From: Citrobacter amalonaticus Y19
GTDB lineage: Bacteria > Pseudomonadota > Gammaproteobacteria > Enterobacterales > Enterobacteriaceae
Direction of reading: 5' to 3'
Length of the DNA stretch: 64,000 nucleotides
Assembly: GCF_000981805.1 (NCBI RefSeq)
Contig: NZ_CP011132.1
Coordinates: forward strand, 2,170,001-2,234,000
The notes under the pieces were generated by a model. That model did no database searches. It worked only from the letters and a program-made list of their open reading frames with translations, and had not been told where the DNA came from. Both the position numbers and the translations under genes were made by a program. Below are positions 8,861 to 17,791 of the stretch, in pieces (within the stretch, counting starts at the first letter, position 1; the number at the start of each line of letters is the position of its first letter).

Positions 8861-11290
8861 TTAACGCCACTGGTTTGTCGTTCGCGCAATAATGGCGTCC
8901 TGAGCTTCCGGCATTAAAGAGATGTACTGGGCGCAATAACCTGCCACCCGGACAATCAGATCGGCATAGTTTTCCGGGTGCGCTTTAGCGTCTAATAACG
9001 TCTTGCTATCAATAACGTTAAACTGGCAGTGGTAAATGCCTTTCATCACCAGCGCCCTGAGGAACGAGACGAATTTATCCAGATTTTCCTCACCCGCCAG
9101 CGAACCCGGCGAAAAGCGCATATTTAATAACTGCCCAGCGGCAACTTTAACGTTCGGCAGTTTCGCCACAGAATTGATAACCGCTGTCGGCCCCTGAGTG
9201 TCCGTTCCCTGAGTTGGCGAACAGCCCTCATTTAACGGCGTCTTCGCCCGTCGACCATCCGGCGTTGCACCGACATCAAACCCGTTGGGGATATAGGAAG
9301 TGATATTACTTGTCGACATCGTATAGCAGCTCACTTCCGGCCCTTTCCCGGTTCGTTCCGTCGTGTACTGAGGCAGAAGTTTGATATAGGAATCAAAAAC
9401 ATCCTTAACGATCATATCGACATAATCATCATCATTACCAAACTTAGGTACTTTCTTCACGAGTCGCAAAATGCGTTCGGCATCCTGCCCCTGCCAGTCC
9501 GTATTCATGGCTGCCATTATTTCGTCCAGGGAAACGGTTTTCTCTTCAAATACCAGTTTTTTGATAACCGCCAGGGAATTGCCGACTACACTTGGACCGA
9601 TGTTAGATTGGGAAATAACATCATATTTGCAGCCGCCATCCTTAAGCGCTTTACCCAGCTTCAGGCAGTTGTCAATAAAGCAGGAGGCAAACGGCGATGT
9701 ATCATAAACGGCCAGCGAACGGTCGCAGATTGCATCGCACTCCACAGCTAAATCCGAATAGTATTTCAACAACGTTTCCCATGCGGACCACAGCTGTTCG
9801 TAATACTGGTAGTTTGTTTTATTGCCTTCTTTGCCGTTTACGCTAATCAGCTGTATCCCAGAAGCCGGATCCATACCATTATTAAGTACCAGCTCCAGCA
9901 TTTTGCCCCAGTTAACATAGGTCATGCCGGTGGCCCGATGGCCATATTTACCCGGTACACCGGTTTCAACGCATCCAATGGCGCAATAGTCCAGGGCATC
10001 TTCGGTTGGTATCCCCAGGTCTTCGAGCCCTTTCACCGCCACTTCATCATTGAACATCGACGGCATACCGCAACCGGTTCTGATCAGTCGGGCTGCGAGT
10101 TTTAATAGCCCCTTCGGCGTATCCTGGTTAAAGCGCATCGAGAAGTTTGGCTCTGCCATCGCCGTCAGGTTCATGGCTTCAATACATAAATAAGAAAGCG
10201 CATTGGTCCCATCCTGTCCATCGCGTTTTCTGCCGCCGACCATCAGGTTTGAATAAAGAGGATAACCTTGCGAAAACTTCGTGTGTCCATAAGGACGAAC
10301 CTTGTTATTACCACTGTTCATCAGGAATAGATGGGTCAGGATTTCGAGTGCCTTCTCCTGAGTTAAGGTACGGTCAGCAATGTCTTTTAAATAGAGCGGG
10401 ATCATATATTGATCAAAACGACCATAGCAGAACGAGTGACCGTTGCTCTCAATCATTTGCAGAATATGTACCAGATAGCAGGCCTGACAACCCTCATAGA
10501 AGTGCTCAACCGGCTTTTCAAGTAAGGTTTCGCACATTCCGGCGATCGCGATAAGTTCCTTCTCACGCCGAGAATCAGGCTCAATTTCGGCCTCTTGGGA
10601 AGCAAGTCGTCCGTATCTTTTAATAAATTCAAGACTTGCTTCAAGCGTAATTATGGCCGCCTCATAGAATTGCCTTTGCTGCACATCTTCCGGGGCCAGT
10701 TGACGTAATTTTTCTGCTGCTTGGTCGATTAAACCGCGAAAGCCATATTTAAAAATCATTTCATGGTCGGGAACAATATGCCCATCGCCGGACATCGAGA
10801 TTCCCCCTCGATGTAAAACCCCCTGTTTTTCTGCCAGGACGATGTTCTGCGGCGAAGTCCTTTTGACTTCATCGGCATGCGTTTTCCCTAACCAATAATC
10901 CTGAATGCTACGTAATTTCTCTTTAACATCTTCAGTGATATAGAAGATATCACCAGTGCGTTTATCAAATTGATCCAGTTCATCAATTACCCACTGGTAT
11001 GAGTATTCAGGGAAAATCGGCGCAGCAAAATTGGCGCTCGCCTGATTACCGAAAATCAGACTATCCTTTTCAAAATAAATCGACATATTCTTTAAGGTAT
11101 GCGCAAACGCTTTTGCTTTACGCAAAATATATGCTTCACCTTCTGTCTGCTTAAATGACTCAGTATAGAGTATGGCCCTTTCGCTACAGATGCTGGCGCG
11201 CCTTGTTTGCATCTTATGTCTTAACCGATTAATTCTCGCCAGATCTATATCATCATGATTGATTACTTTAAATTCCAGGAAGTCTTTCAT
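8861..11290 (-). CDS. Glycyl radical enzyme of the dehydratase/C-O lyase type (YbiW/PflD-like)
   Basis: About 809 residues, the size of E. coli YbiW. The active-site block YCAIGCVETG carries the Cys-x-Glu motif found in glycyl radical dehydratases, unlike the Cys-Cys pair of pyruvate formate-lyase. The C-terminal loop RVAGYCAQY carries the glycyl radical residue. The ATG at 11290 is preceded by GGGAGA and gives the family length; an upstream ATG in the same frame would overlap the activase. YbiW and PflD have been reported to open 1,5-anhydrohexitol 6-phosphates. Here the substrate is unknown, but the PTS upstream suggests a phosphorylated polyol or anhydro-sugar. The radical makes the enzyme oxygen-sensitive, so it acts anaerobically. 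A gene for its activase lies 19 bases upstream. Confidence 0.92.
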   Translation of the reverse strand: MKDFLEFKVINHDDIDLARINRLRHKMQTRRASICSERAILYTESFKQTEGEAYILRKAKAFAHTLKNMSIYFEKDSLIFGNQASANFAAPIFPEYSYQWVIDELDQFDKRTGDIFYITEDVKEKLRSIQDYWLGKTHADEVKRTSPQNIVLAEKQGVLHRGGISMSGDGHIVPDHEMIFKYGFRGLIDQAAEKLRQLAPEDVQQRQFYEAAIITLEASLEFIKRYGRLASQEAEIEPDSRREKELIAIAGMCETLLEKPVEHFYEGCQACYLVHILQMIESNGHSFCYGRFDQYMIPLYLKDIADRTLTQEKALEILTHLFLMNSGNNKVRPYGHTKFSQGYPLYSNLMVGGRKRDGQDGTNALSYLCIEAMNLTAMAEPNFSMRFNQDTPKGLLKLAARLIRTGCGMPSMFNDEVAVKGLEDLGIPTEDALDYCAIGCVETGVPGKYGHRATGMTYVNWGKMLELVLNNGMDPASGIQLISVNGKEGNKTNYQYYEQLWSAWETLLKYYSDLAVECDAICDRSLAVYDTSPFASCFIDNCLKLGKALKDGGCKYDVISQSNIGPSVVGNSLAVIKKLVFEEKTVSLDEIMAAMNTDWQGQDAERILRLVKKVPKFGNDDDYVDMIVKDVFDSYIKLLPQYTTERTGKGPEVSCYTMSTSNITSYIPNGFDVGATPDGRRAKTPLNEGCSPTQGTDTQGPTAVINSVAKLPNVKVAAGQLLNMRFSPGSLAGEENLDKFVSFLRALVMKGIYHCQFNVIDSKTLLDAKAHPENYADLIVRVAGYCAQYISLMPEAQDAIIARTTNQWR

Positions 11291-11309
11291 AATTTCTCCC
11301 ATGACTTTG

Positions 11310-12170
11310 TCATTCAACGTATACATTTAAATTTTTGCTACAGGCATAGTCATAAATATCCTTTATCAGCATTTCATCGCAGACGGCATCATCTGATATT
11401 GGATTGACAAGACCTAACCTAGTGTATTTACCAGCGCCAAGATTATGATATCTAAGAATATCAAGGCGTTTAATCGAGCTTCCCAGTTCTGCAATAAAAT
11501 CAATTCTCTTGATTACATCAGAGTAATCGTCGTTATGCCCTGGAATTATTACCAAACGAATAATAACATCAGTCCCCGCATCAGCAATTAACCGCAAGTT
11601 TTCAATGACATGGTGATTACCAACACCGGTACACTTCTCATGAATACGGTTATCAAATGCTTTTATATCATACAGAAACAAATCAAATTCTTTGGCTAAC
11701 CCCAACGCATGTTCTCTTGAGTAATGGCCCGCAGTGTCTAAAGCAACATGTACCCCGGCGGCACGTAGTTTTCTGGCTAACTCTATAACAAAAGGATAAA
11801 ACAGCGCAGGCTCGCCACCGGACAAGGTTACACCGCCACCAGAGGCATCAAAGAAAACCTTATCTCTCAGTAATTTTTCCAAAAGAGTATCAACAGTAAT
11901 CTCATATCCCACCGTTTCAAACGCGTCGGGGTATATCAGTTCACACTCCTCTTTTGTTTGAAAAGTCCCATGGCAGCGTTCTTTAAAGAACATGGTCTTA
12001 ATATTTGGATACATCAACTCGGGGTTAGAACACCAAAGGCAACGTAAATTACAACCAACAAAGAAAACCGTTGATCTTAATCCAGGTCCATCTTTCGTCG
12101 CATATCCCTGTATTGTCGATATTAATGCTTTAGTTTCCATGTTTACCAACCGAGTTGATTTATGTGTCAT
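11310..12170 (-). CDS. Glycyl-radical enzyme activating protein (radical SAM)
   Basis: A 286-residue radical S-adenosylmethionine activase that installs the glycyl radical on the enzyme encoded just downstream. The cluster motif CNLRCLWC (CX3CX2C) follows the typical GPGLRSTVFFVG segment, and the SAM-binding GGxP region is TLSGGEPALF. The region between them, where many activases of this group carry a ferredoxin-like set of eight cysteines, holds only two cysteines (CHGTFQTKEEC), so that domain is reduced or lost. The start at 12170 abuts the IID stop; an internal ATG 10 codons later is also plausible. It is co-transcribed with the PTS genes. Confidence 0.9.
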   Translation of the reverse strand: MTHKSTRLVNMETKALISTIQGYATKDGPGLRSTVFFVGCNLRCLWCSNPELMYPNIKTMFFKERCHGTFQTKEECELIYPDAFETVGYEITVDTLLEKLLRDKVFFDASGGGVTLSGGEPALFYPFVIELARKLRAAGVHVALDTAGHYSREHALGLAKEFDLFLYDIKAFDNRIHEKCTGVGNHHVIENLRLIADAGTDVIIRLVIIPGHNDDYSDVIKRIDFIAELGSSIKRLDILRYHNLGAGKYTRLGLVNPISDDAVCDEMLIKDIYDYACSKNLNVYVE

Positions 12171-13070
12171 TTAATAAGATATTTTCGGGTCAAAAATGCC
12201 CAGTAGCACGCCAGCGAAGGCAATCAACACCAGCAATCCCATAACTTTTGTCGGCCCCATTTTGCGCTTGGTCATTAACCACCAGCAGAGTAGAACTGTC
12301 AACGCGGTTAATATTTTGGGGAAAATCGAGTCCAGCGTGTGCTGAAGATTAACAATAGTGCCGCCGCTATCATTTAGCATCACAAAAGAGGTCTGGATAT
12401 TGACCCATAGCGCCGCCACCGCACCAATAACAATTGTACCTAGCATCGCTATCGATTCGCGAATGGCGCTGGCTTTATTACCGACGATAAAATCAACAGC
12501 TTTCCAGCCCAGCTTGTAACCTTTATAATACAAATAGCGCATACCGAAAATTGCAATCAGGTTCCACATCACGATATAGAATATTGCTCCCAGCGGCGAG
12601 CCACCGGTAGATAATCCCAGACCGATCCCCAGTAAAATAGGAATGAGCGTCCCGATAATCAGCGAGTCACCGATCCCGGCGATAGGCCCCATCAGCCCGG
12701 CACGAATACCTGCAATCATATCGTTATCAATTTTTTCGCCGTTAGCTCTGGCTTCTTCCAGACCCACGGTCACCCCTACGATTACCGTCCCTAACTGCGG
12801 TTCGGTATTAAAGAACGTAGAGTAAGTGTTAAGCGCGTTCTTTTTATCCTCATCATTATCATAAAGTTCATTTATAATAGGATTCATTGCCGTCATATAG
12901 CCCAGTGTTTGCATCAACTCCAGCGAGTAGCAAACCTGGTGACCGTAAAACCATAACCAGAATGATTTATTTAGCGTTTTAGCCGATAATTTTCTTTGTG
13001 ATTGAGATATCTCATCAACTTCTGTCATTGAATATGAGACACCCTTTGTTTGTTCAACCGTCAGGCTCAT
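12171..13070 (-). CDS. PTS mannose/fructose/sorbose-family IID subunit
   Basis: A 299-residue membrane subunit of a Man-family PTS permease. Family features are the N-terminal FYGHQVCYSLELMQTLGYMTAMNPII block, EARANGEKID, the conserved GLMGPIAGIGDSLI segment and C-terminal hydrophobic spans. With IIC it forms the channel that takes up a sugar or polyol while IIB phosphorylates it. It follows IIC with a 2-base gap and is directly followed by the activase, tying transport to the radical enzyme. Confidence 0.93.
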   Translation of the reverse strand: MSLTVEQTKGVSYSMTEVDEISQSQRKLSAKTLNKSFWLWFYGHQVCYSLELMQTLGYMTAMNPIINELYDNDEDKKNALNTYSTFFNTEPQLGTVIVGVTVGLEEARANGEKIDNDMIAGIRAGLMGPIAGIGDSLIIGTLIPILLGIGLGLSTGGSPLGAIFYIVMWNLIAIFGMRYLYYKGYKLGWKAVDFIVGNKASAIRESIAMLGTIVIGAVAALWVNIQTSFVMLNDSGGTIVNLQHTLDSIFPKILTALTVLLCWWLMTKRKMGPTKVMGLLVLIAFAGVLLGIFDPKISY

Positions 13071-13072
13071 GA

Positions 13073-13912
13073 TTAGATATCCTCTTCATCCATAGCAGCC
13101 GCACCCGCTGTCGGTTCACTATTCATTCGCGACATACGTATTTTGTAATTCATTACGCCGAGGAATCCGCCAATAATCGTCGCGCCAATCAGATTAACGC
13201 CCATCATTGCTGCCAAAGTAAACCCCATCAGAAACGTAAGAATATCAACGTAGCTTTCAACAATTTGTTTTAGCAGCAGACCGATCCCCACTGCAGGTAA
13301 AAGGCTGCCAACGGTAAACAGTGTTTTCATCGTAATACCGTCCATGGGTAGACTGACCTTGATAAAATCCACCATACTTGATCCCATCAGGGTCATAAAA
13401 ACTGTCGGGATAAAACTAGTTATGATATGGCTTATCCAAGGTAAACCCATATCAATAAAACTTAACCGATGAAATTGATGATTATTGACCGCCCGCAACC
13501 CCATATGCTGCCATATAAGGTTAATCATCACTGTACCGTAATAAAGCACAGTACCAACTGTACCCACAGCCGCACCAAAAGCCACTGCCATCTGGATGGC
13601 GTTAGGTGAACTAGGATCAATACCTAAATTATGTATGGCAATAATTGAAAGAGGAATGCCGATATAGCTAATGGCGCGTGAGTCAGCAGCGACTGCCCCG
13701 CCGGGTGTGATCAAGGCGATATAGACAACCTGAATAGCAGCACCGACAATGATACCGGTTTTAAGGTCGCCCAGAATTAAACCACATAATAAGCCACCGA
13801 CCAGTGGTCGACCCAGCGTATAGTTACCAATGGTTGTCCCTGCCATCCCCGGCATGCTCGAAAGACATGCCAGAAAACCAAGGATACAGGCTTGGGTAAG
13901 ATTAATGTCCAT
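13073..13912 (-). CDS. PTS mannose/fructose/sorbose-family IIC subunit
   Basis: A 279-residue polytopic membrane protein of the Man-family IIC type, with the starting segment QACILGFLACLSSMPG, LGRPLVGGLLCGLILGD, ITPGGAVAADSRAISYIGIPL and several further hydrophobic spans. IIC provides substrate specificity of the permease. The ATG at 13912 fits the family start. It lies between IIB and IID in the same operon. Confidence 0.93.
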   Translation of the reverse strand: MDINLTQACILGFLACLSSMPGMAGTTIGNYTLGRPLVGGLLCGLILGDLKTGIIVGAAIQVVYIALITPGGAVAADSRAISYIGIPLSIIAIHNLGIDPSSPNAIQMAVAFGAAVGTVGTVLYYGTVMINLIWQHMGLRAVNNHQFHRLSFIDMGLPWISHIITSFIPTVFMTLMGSSMVDFIKVSLPMDGITMKTLFTVGSLLPAVGIGLLLKQIVESYVDILTFLMGFTLAAMMGVNLIGATIIGGFLGVMNYKIRMSRMNSEPTAGAAAMDEEDI

Positions 13913-13936
13913 GATTAGCAAGTCCTATTTTATTTA

Positions 13937-14431
13937 TTAATAACCAAACTTACTACGATACTTATCCCAGAAACCGATGGATTCCTCTTTGATTAATGCA
14001 AACTCAACTTTGAATCCAGCGTTGTGCATTTTTTCAATGGCGGCAGCTTCATCGGCGGTCAGGGATTGATTTTTTCCGACATTAGTCGTGCCGGGCCGCT
14101 CGTTACATGGGCCAACAACGATATTTTTCATTCCATCAGGATCAAAGCCATCGTCAACCAGCATTTGCGCCATAAGGATAGGCTCTTTAGTAATCAAGAA
14201 GTAATTATCCTTACTCGCGACGACTTTTTCTTTTTTTGCTTTCCATTCCTCATATGTCCAGACAAAAGTTTTTCGGTTACTGGCACCGATGAGGGCATTC
14301 TTTAGTACCGGCGTATTAGCAGCGGCATCATTGACCAGAACAATCCCCGTACAGGGGTATTGTACCGTCCATGCAATACATGTTTGACCGTGTATCATCC
14401 GGTCATCAATTCTTATAAATGTGATAGCCAT
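13937..14431 (-). CDS. PTS mannose/fructose/sorbose-family IIB subunit
   Basis: A 164-residue cytoplasmic phosphotransfer domain. The start FIRIDDRMIHGQTCIAW carries the family's phosphorylated histidine in the R-x-x-H-G-Q context, followed by IVLVNDAAA. It receives phosphate from IIA and passes it to the incoming substrate. The GAGGACTTCTCA ribosome site supports the ATG at 14431. It is a separate IIB, not fused to IIA as in ManX. Confidence 0.93.
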   Translation of the reverse strand: MAITFIRIDDRMIHGQTCIAWTVQYPCTGIVLVNDAAANTPVLKNALIGASNRKTFVWTYEEWKAKKEKVVASKDNYFLITKEPILMAQMLVDDGFDPDGMKNIVVGPCNERPGTTNVGKNQSLTADEAAAIEKMHNAGFKVEFALIKEESIGFWDKYRSKFGY

Positions 14432-14444
14432 TGAGAAGTCCTCG

Positions 14445-14891
14445 TTAAATTGTTTCAGCAGCTTTACAGCATTTTGTTAAATCTTCGGCAGTGACATCGA
14501 TTAATGACACCGTGTCTTTTAAATTAGCCAACAATTCCTGCACCAATTCATGAGTCGTCACTTCATCTTTCAGAAAAGCCGCCCCCAATACCATGGGCAT
14601 ATTGGCACCACCAAAAATGGTGGCGTTGCTCAGTAAATTTCTTTCATCAAGATGGCAGATAGTATTAACCAGCGGTGAACCGCCGATAATATCGCCAAAT
14701 AGCAAAATATCATCACCAGCCGTTATATGTGCAGTTTTCTCAGCGAGTTCACTTTTGAATTGATCTGAGGCCATGCCATCTTTCAGGCTCACGCTAATAA
14801 TATCCTCGCGCTCTGAACCAACCATCATATCCAGAACGCTGTGTATACCCTGCGCATAATGGCCATGGCTGACTATCAAAATGTACTTCAT
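14445..14891 (-). CDS. PTS mannose/fructose/sorbose-family IIA subunit
   Basis: A 148-residue IIA domain, first gene of the operon. The active histidine is His-10 in ILIVSHGHYAQG, and the DDILLFGDIIGGSPLVNT strand is the conserved second half of the active site. It takes phosphate from HPr. The ATG follows GAGGAG. About 105 bases upstream lies the third copy of the GntR operator, so PTS expression probably responds to the regulator at 6830-7648. Confidence 0.93.
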   Translation of the reverse strand: MKYILIVSHGHYAQGIHSVLDMMVGSEREDIISVSLKDGMASDQFKSELAEKTAHITAGDDILLFGDIIGGSPLVNTICHLDERNLLSNATIFGGANMPMVLGAAFLKDEVTTHELVQELLANLKDTVSLIDVTAEDLTKCCKAAETI

Positions 14892-14996
14892 CTACTTTTC
14901 TCCTCAATCGTAAAAATTAATCACAAGAAGCACTTGTGCAGATGTGCTATACCTTCTGGATTAATCACAAGCATCATTCATCACATAAGTACCATT

Positions 14997-15009
14997 TGTA
15001 TGGTACATT
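14997..15009. promoter_or_regulatory. Predicted GntR operator before the PTS/glycyl-radical operon
   Basis: TGTATGGTACATT differs at two of 13 positions from the site before deoC. It overlaps a longer inverted repeat, gtaccat-ttgt-atggtac (14989-15006). It lies in the roughly 350-base gap between the PTS operon and the HAD gene, otherwise without a recognisable gene. Confidence 0.6.
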
Positions 15010-15249
15010 TTAAGCAGATTAAAGAATCCTATTCAGTGATGTAAGTCGCAGAAATTCGCACTGAACAAAATGGCTTTCGAGAAGTGGAGACAAGGAGATA
15101 AAATTGATGTCGGCAGAGGGAAAATGAACCGTAAGTAACGACGGTCTGCAGAAAAAATCCTGCAGTCTGTACAAGATAAATGCGGCGCGTTAAATCGCCG
15201 CATACAGTGCTCGCGATGGTACCAGGCTGCGTTATCACAGGGAAGTCTG

Positions 15250-16083
15250 CTATACGACCTTCAGGTGTGTGGTCAGCGCATAACGCTCAATAGCTAACGC
15301 GACACCATCACTGTCGTTATCAAATGTAACGATGTTGGCTGCTTGAGCAGCTGCCGGAACAGCATTCCCCATCGCCACTCCAAACCCTGCACGCTCAAGC
15401 ATGGAGACATCATTCTCATGATCGCCCAGGCACATCACCTGTTCCATTTTTATCTGGCAATAATTAGCCACCCACTCAACCGCGTTCCCTTTACTTGCCT
15501 TTGTGTTCAGAACTTCAAAGAAGAATGGTGAGCTTTTTACCATGGTAAAGCGCGTGTACAGCTGTTGAGGTATTCGTTGCAATGCCTCTGACAAAAGTTC
15601 GGGCTCGTCTATCAGCATTATCTTTGAAAAACGCAGAAATCTGTTCATCTCACTGACCGGGCAATATTCCAACGGCATATTTGTCAAAAAGGCTTCGCGA
15701 ACCGTATAAGGGCTGATATCTCGATTCGGCGTGTAGATCTTCTCTGCCGTTACCGCATGGCAGTGCGCGCCAAGCTGTTGAGCCAATGTGGCAATCTGGC
15801 AATAGTCCTCAATGGAAAGCGTATGTGAATTGACAATGCTCCCACTGTCAGCCTCATGAATCAGTGCGCCATTATTGCTGATGCAAAAGTTACCCGGTCG
15901 ATCCAGGCCTAATTCCTTTACGTAAGGAGCAATTCCCGGCCAGGGTCTTCCAGATGCTATGACAAAACGAATCCCTCGCTCTACTGCGGCCTGAATACTT
16001 TTCAGGGTTCTATGGGAAATAACGTGTTGACTGGTCAGTAAGGTTCCATCCATATCCGACGCGATGAGAGTGACAGGCTTCAT
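15250..16083 (-). CDS. HAD-superfamily Cof/YidA-type sugar phosphatase
   Basis: A 277-residue cytoplasmic phosphatase of the Cof subfamily. Motif I is DMDGTLLTS with both catalytic aspartates, motif II is ASGRPWPG, and motifs III/IV are near the SKGNAVEW and GDHENDVSML segments. The cap domain lies between. The ATG follows an AGAGG site. Such enzymes remove phosphate from sugar phosphates, and here it may relieve accumulation of a pathway intermediate. It is divergent from the CoA-transferase operon and could be controlled from the shared 147-base gap. Confidence 0.88.
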   Translation of the reverse strand: MKPVTLIASDMDGTLLTSQHVISHRTLKSIQAAVERGIRFVIASGRPWPGIAPYVKELGLDRPGNFCISNNGALIHEADSGSIVNSHTLSIEDYCQIATLAQQLGAHCHAVTAEKIYTPNRDISPYTVREAFLTNMPLEYCPVSEMNRFLRFSKIMLIDEPELLSEALQRIPQQLYTRFTMVKSSPFFFEVLNTKASKGNAVEWVANYCQIKMEQVMCLGDHENDVSMLERAGFGVAMGNAVPAAAQAANIVTFDNDSDGVALAIERYALTTHLKVV

Positions 16084-16197
16084 ACGCTTACCTCTTTAGT
16101 GTGTTTTCTTATCTGTTTTGCCCTGGCCGACGATTGTGAGGTACTTCACAGATGCATCAACTGGCATAAAAACGTTCTTCATGTATCTATGTCATAT

Positions 16198-16216
16198 GTG
16201 TATAACATTAATACAC
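16198..16216. promoter_or_regulatory. Predicted operator of second GntR/UTRA regulator
   Basis: GTGTATAACATTAATACAC is an imperfect palindrome with perfect gtgtat/atacac ends, lying directly before the ribosome site of the CoA-transferase gene. The 10-base core TATAACATTA recurs before the second gntR gene (21476-21496), also flanked by atacat/gtgtat halves. It therefore probably links this operon to that regulator. Confidence 0.6.
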
Positions 16217-16230
16217 CTAAGGAGACTACT

Positions 16231-17790
16231 ATGTCAAAAATCAAGATTTGCACATCCGATGAGGCTGTATCGAAGATCCCTTGTGGAGCCACCATTCTGG
16301 TGGATGGTTCCGGAGGTGGAGTCAATGAGCCGGGACATATTCTTGCAGCACTGAAACAGCACTTTGCCACGAATAACACTCCGCGCGAGCTTACCGTCGT
16401 TCACCCAAGCGGTATGGGTGACGGTCATGGTGGTGGTATCGATTATCTTGCCAATCCGCAGATGGTGCGCAAAGTCATCGGTGGTCACTGGAGCTGGTGT
16501 CGTCAGATGCAGGATCTTGCCGTCAACAATGAGATCGAAGCCTGGTGCCTTCCACAAGGCGTCATGTCGCACCTGCTGCGTGTTATCGCTGGCAATGGGC
16601 CAGGGCTGATTAGTCGCGTCGGTCTCGGTACATTTGTCGATCCGCGAATTGATGGCGGTAAGATCAACCAGCGAGCCACCGGTGAACATGTTCGCCTGAT
16701 GTCACTCGAAGACGAGGATTTCCTGTTTTTTAAAGCCTTCCCTATTGATGTCGCCATTATCCGTGGCAGCGTTGCCGACGAAGATGGCAATCTAACCATG
16801 GAAGATGAGGGACTGTATGCGGAAACGCTTTCTGCCGCACAAGCGGCGAAAAACTCCGGCGGCATAGTTATTGCTCAGGTGAAATACCTGGCCGGACGCG
16901 GAAGTCTGGACCCACGGACAGTCAAAGTGCCAGGTGTGCTGATCGACGCGGTTGTCGTCCACGATGCGCAACGTCTCTCTTTCGCCACTGAAGCCGACCC
17001 AAGTCTGACAGGCACGTTGAAAATCCCCGGCGGTAGCCTGCCGGTGTTGCCGATGAATGCCAGAAAAGTCATTGCTCGCAGAGCGGCTCAGGAACTTCGT
17101 CCTGGCGACGTCGTTAACCTTGGCTATGGAATGCCGGATGGCGTCGCGTCGGTTCTTGCGGAACAAGGACTTGGTGACTCTGTCACCTTTACCCTGGAAC
17201 AGGGTCACATTGGTGGCATACCGGCAACTGGATCCGACTTCGGCATGGTTCGCAACCAACAGGCGATGCTGGATGCAGGTTATCAGTTCGACTGGTACGA
17301 CGGCGGCGGTCTGGATATCGCGATCCTCTCATTTGCAGAAGTAGATCAGAACGGCAACGTAAACGTCAGTAAGTTTGGTGGTCGCGTCGCCGGAATTGGC
17401 GGGTTTGTAAATATTTCCCAAGGTGCAAAACGAGTGGTATTCGTCGGTACCTTCAAAGCCGGTAAACAGCAGCAGCAGTTCGGAACCCATGGCGTCACTA
17501 TCGAAACGGAAGGTCACGCACGCAAGTTCGTGGATACCCTTGAGCAAATCTCCTTTAGCGCGGTTTACGCACGTAAACGTAACCAACCGGTGAGCTATGT
17601 CACAGAGCGTTGCGTTTTTGAGCTAAGCGATAAAGGTATTGTGCTCACTGAAATCGCACCAGGTGTTGACCTGGAAAAAGACATCCTGACGCAGATGGAT
17701 TTCCGTCCACTTATCTCAGCAGAGCTGCGCAAAATGTCTCCACATTTATTTGAATCGCTAACTCGCGAAAAATCGGCTGTGGAGGCCTGA
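16231..17790 (+). CDS. Acyl-CoA:acetate/propionate CoA-transferase, family I (YdiF-like)
   Basis: A 519-residue fused alpha/beta CoA-transferase of family I, which moves CoA between short acyl-CoA and free acids. The N-terminal half has VDGSGGGVNEPG and the GxG loops. The C-terminal half has the catalytic glutamate in the EQGHIGGIPATG motif and NLGYGMPDGVA. The start at 16231 is set by AAGGAG 7 bases upstream; upstream in-frame codons have no ribosome site and would cover the operator. The enoyl-CoA hydratase gene follows with a 1-base gap, so the pair probably activates and processes a short unsaturated or hydroxy acid. Substrate unknown. Confidence 0.92.
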   Translation: MSKIKICTSDEAVSKIPCGATILVDGSGGGVNEPGHILAALKQHFATNNTPRELTVVHPSGMGDGHGGGIDYLANPQMVRKVIGGHWSWCRQMQDLAVNNEIEAWCLPQGVMSHLLRVIAGNGPGLISRVGLGTFVDPRIDGGKINQRATGEHVRLMSLEDEDFLFFKAFPIDVAIIRGSVADEDGNLTMEDEGLYAETLSAAQAAKNSGGIVIAQVKYLAGRGSLDPRTVKVPGVLIDAVVVHDAQRLSFATEADPSLTGTLKIPGGSLPVLPMNARKVIARRAAQELRPGDVVNLGYGMPDGVASVLAEQGLGDSVTFTLEQGHIGGIPATGSDFGMVRNQQAMLDAGYQFDWYDGGGLDIAILSFAEVDQNGNVNVSKFGGRVAGIGGFVNISQGAKRVVFVGTFKAGKQQQQFGTHGVTIETEGHARKFVDTLEQISFSAVYARKRNQPVSYVTERCVFELSDKGIVLTEIAPGVDLEKDILTQMDFRPLISAELRKMSPHLFESLTREKSAVEA

Positions 17791-17791
17791 A

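Noticed and set aside
15029..15238. 69-codon minus-strand frame between HAD and PTS genes
   Set aside because: No ribosome site, no recognisable family, and it would lie across the region just upstream of the operator.
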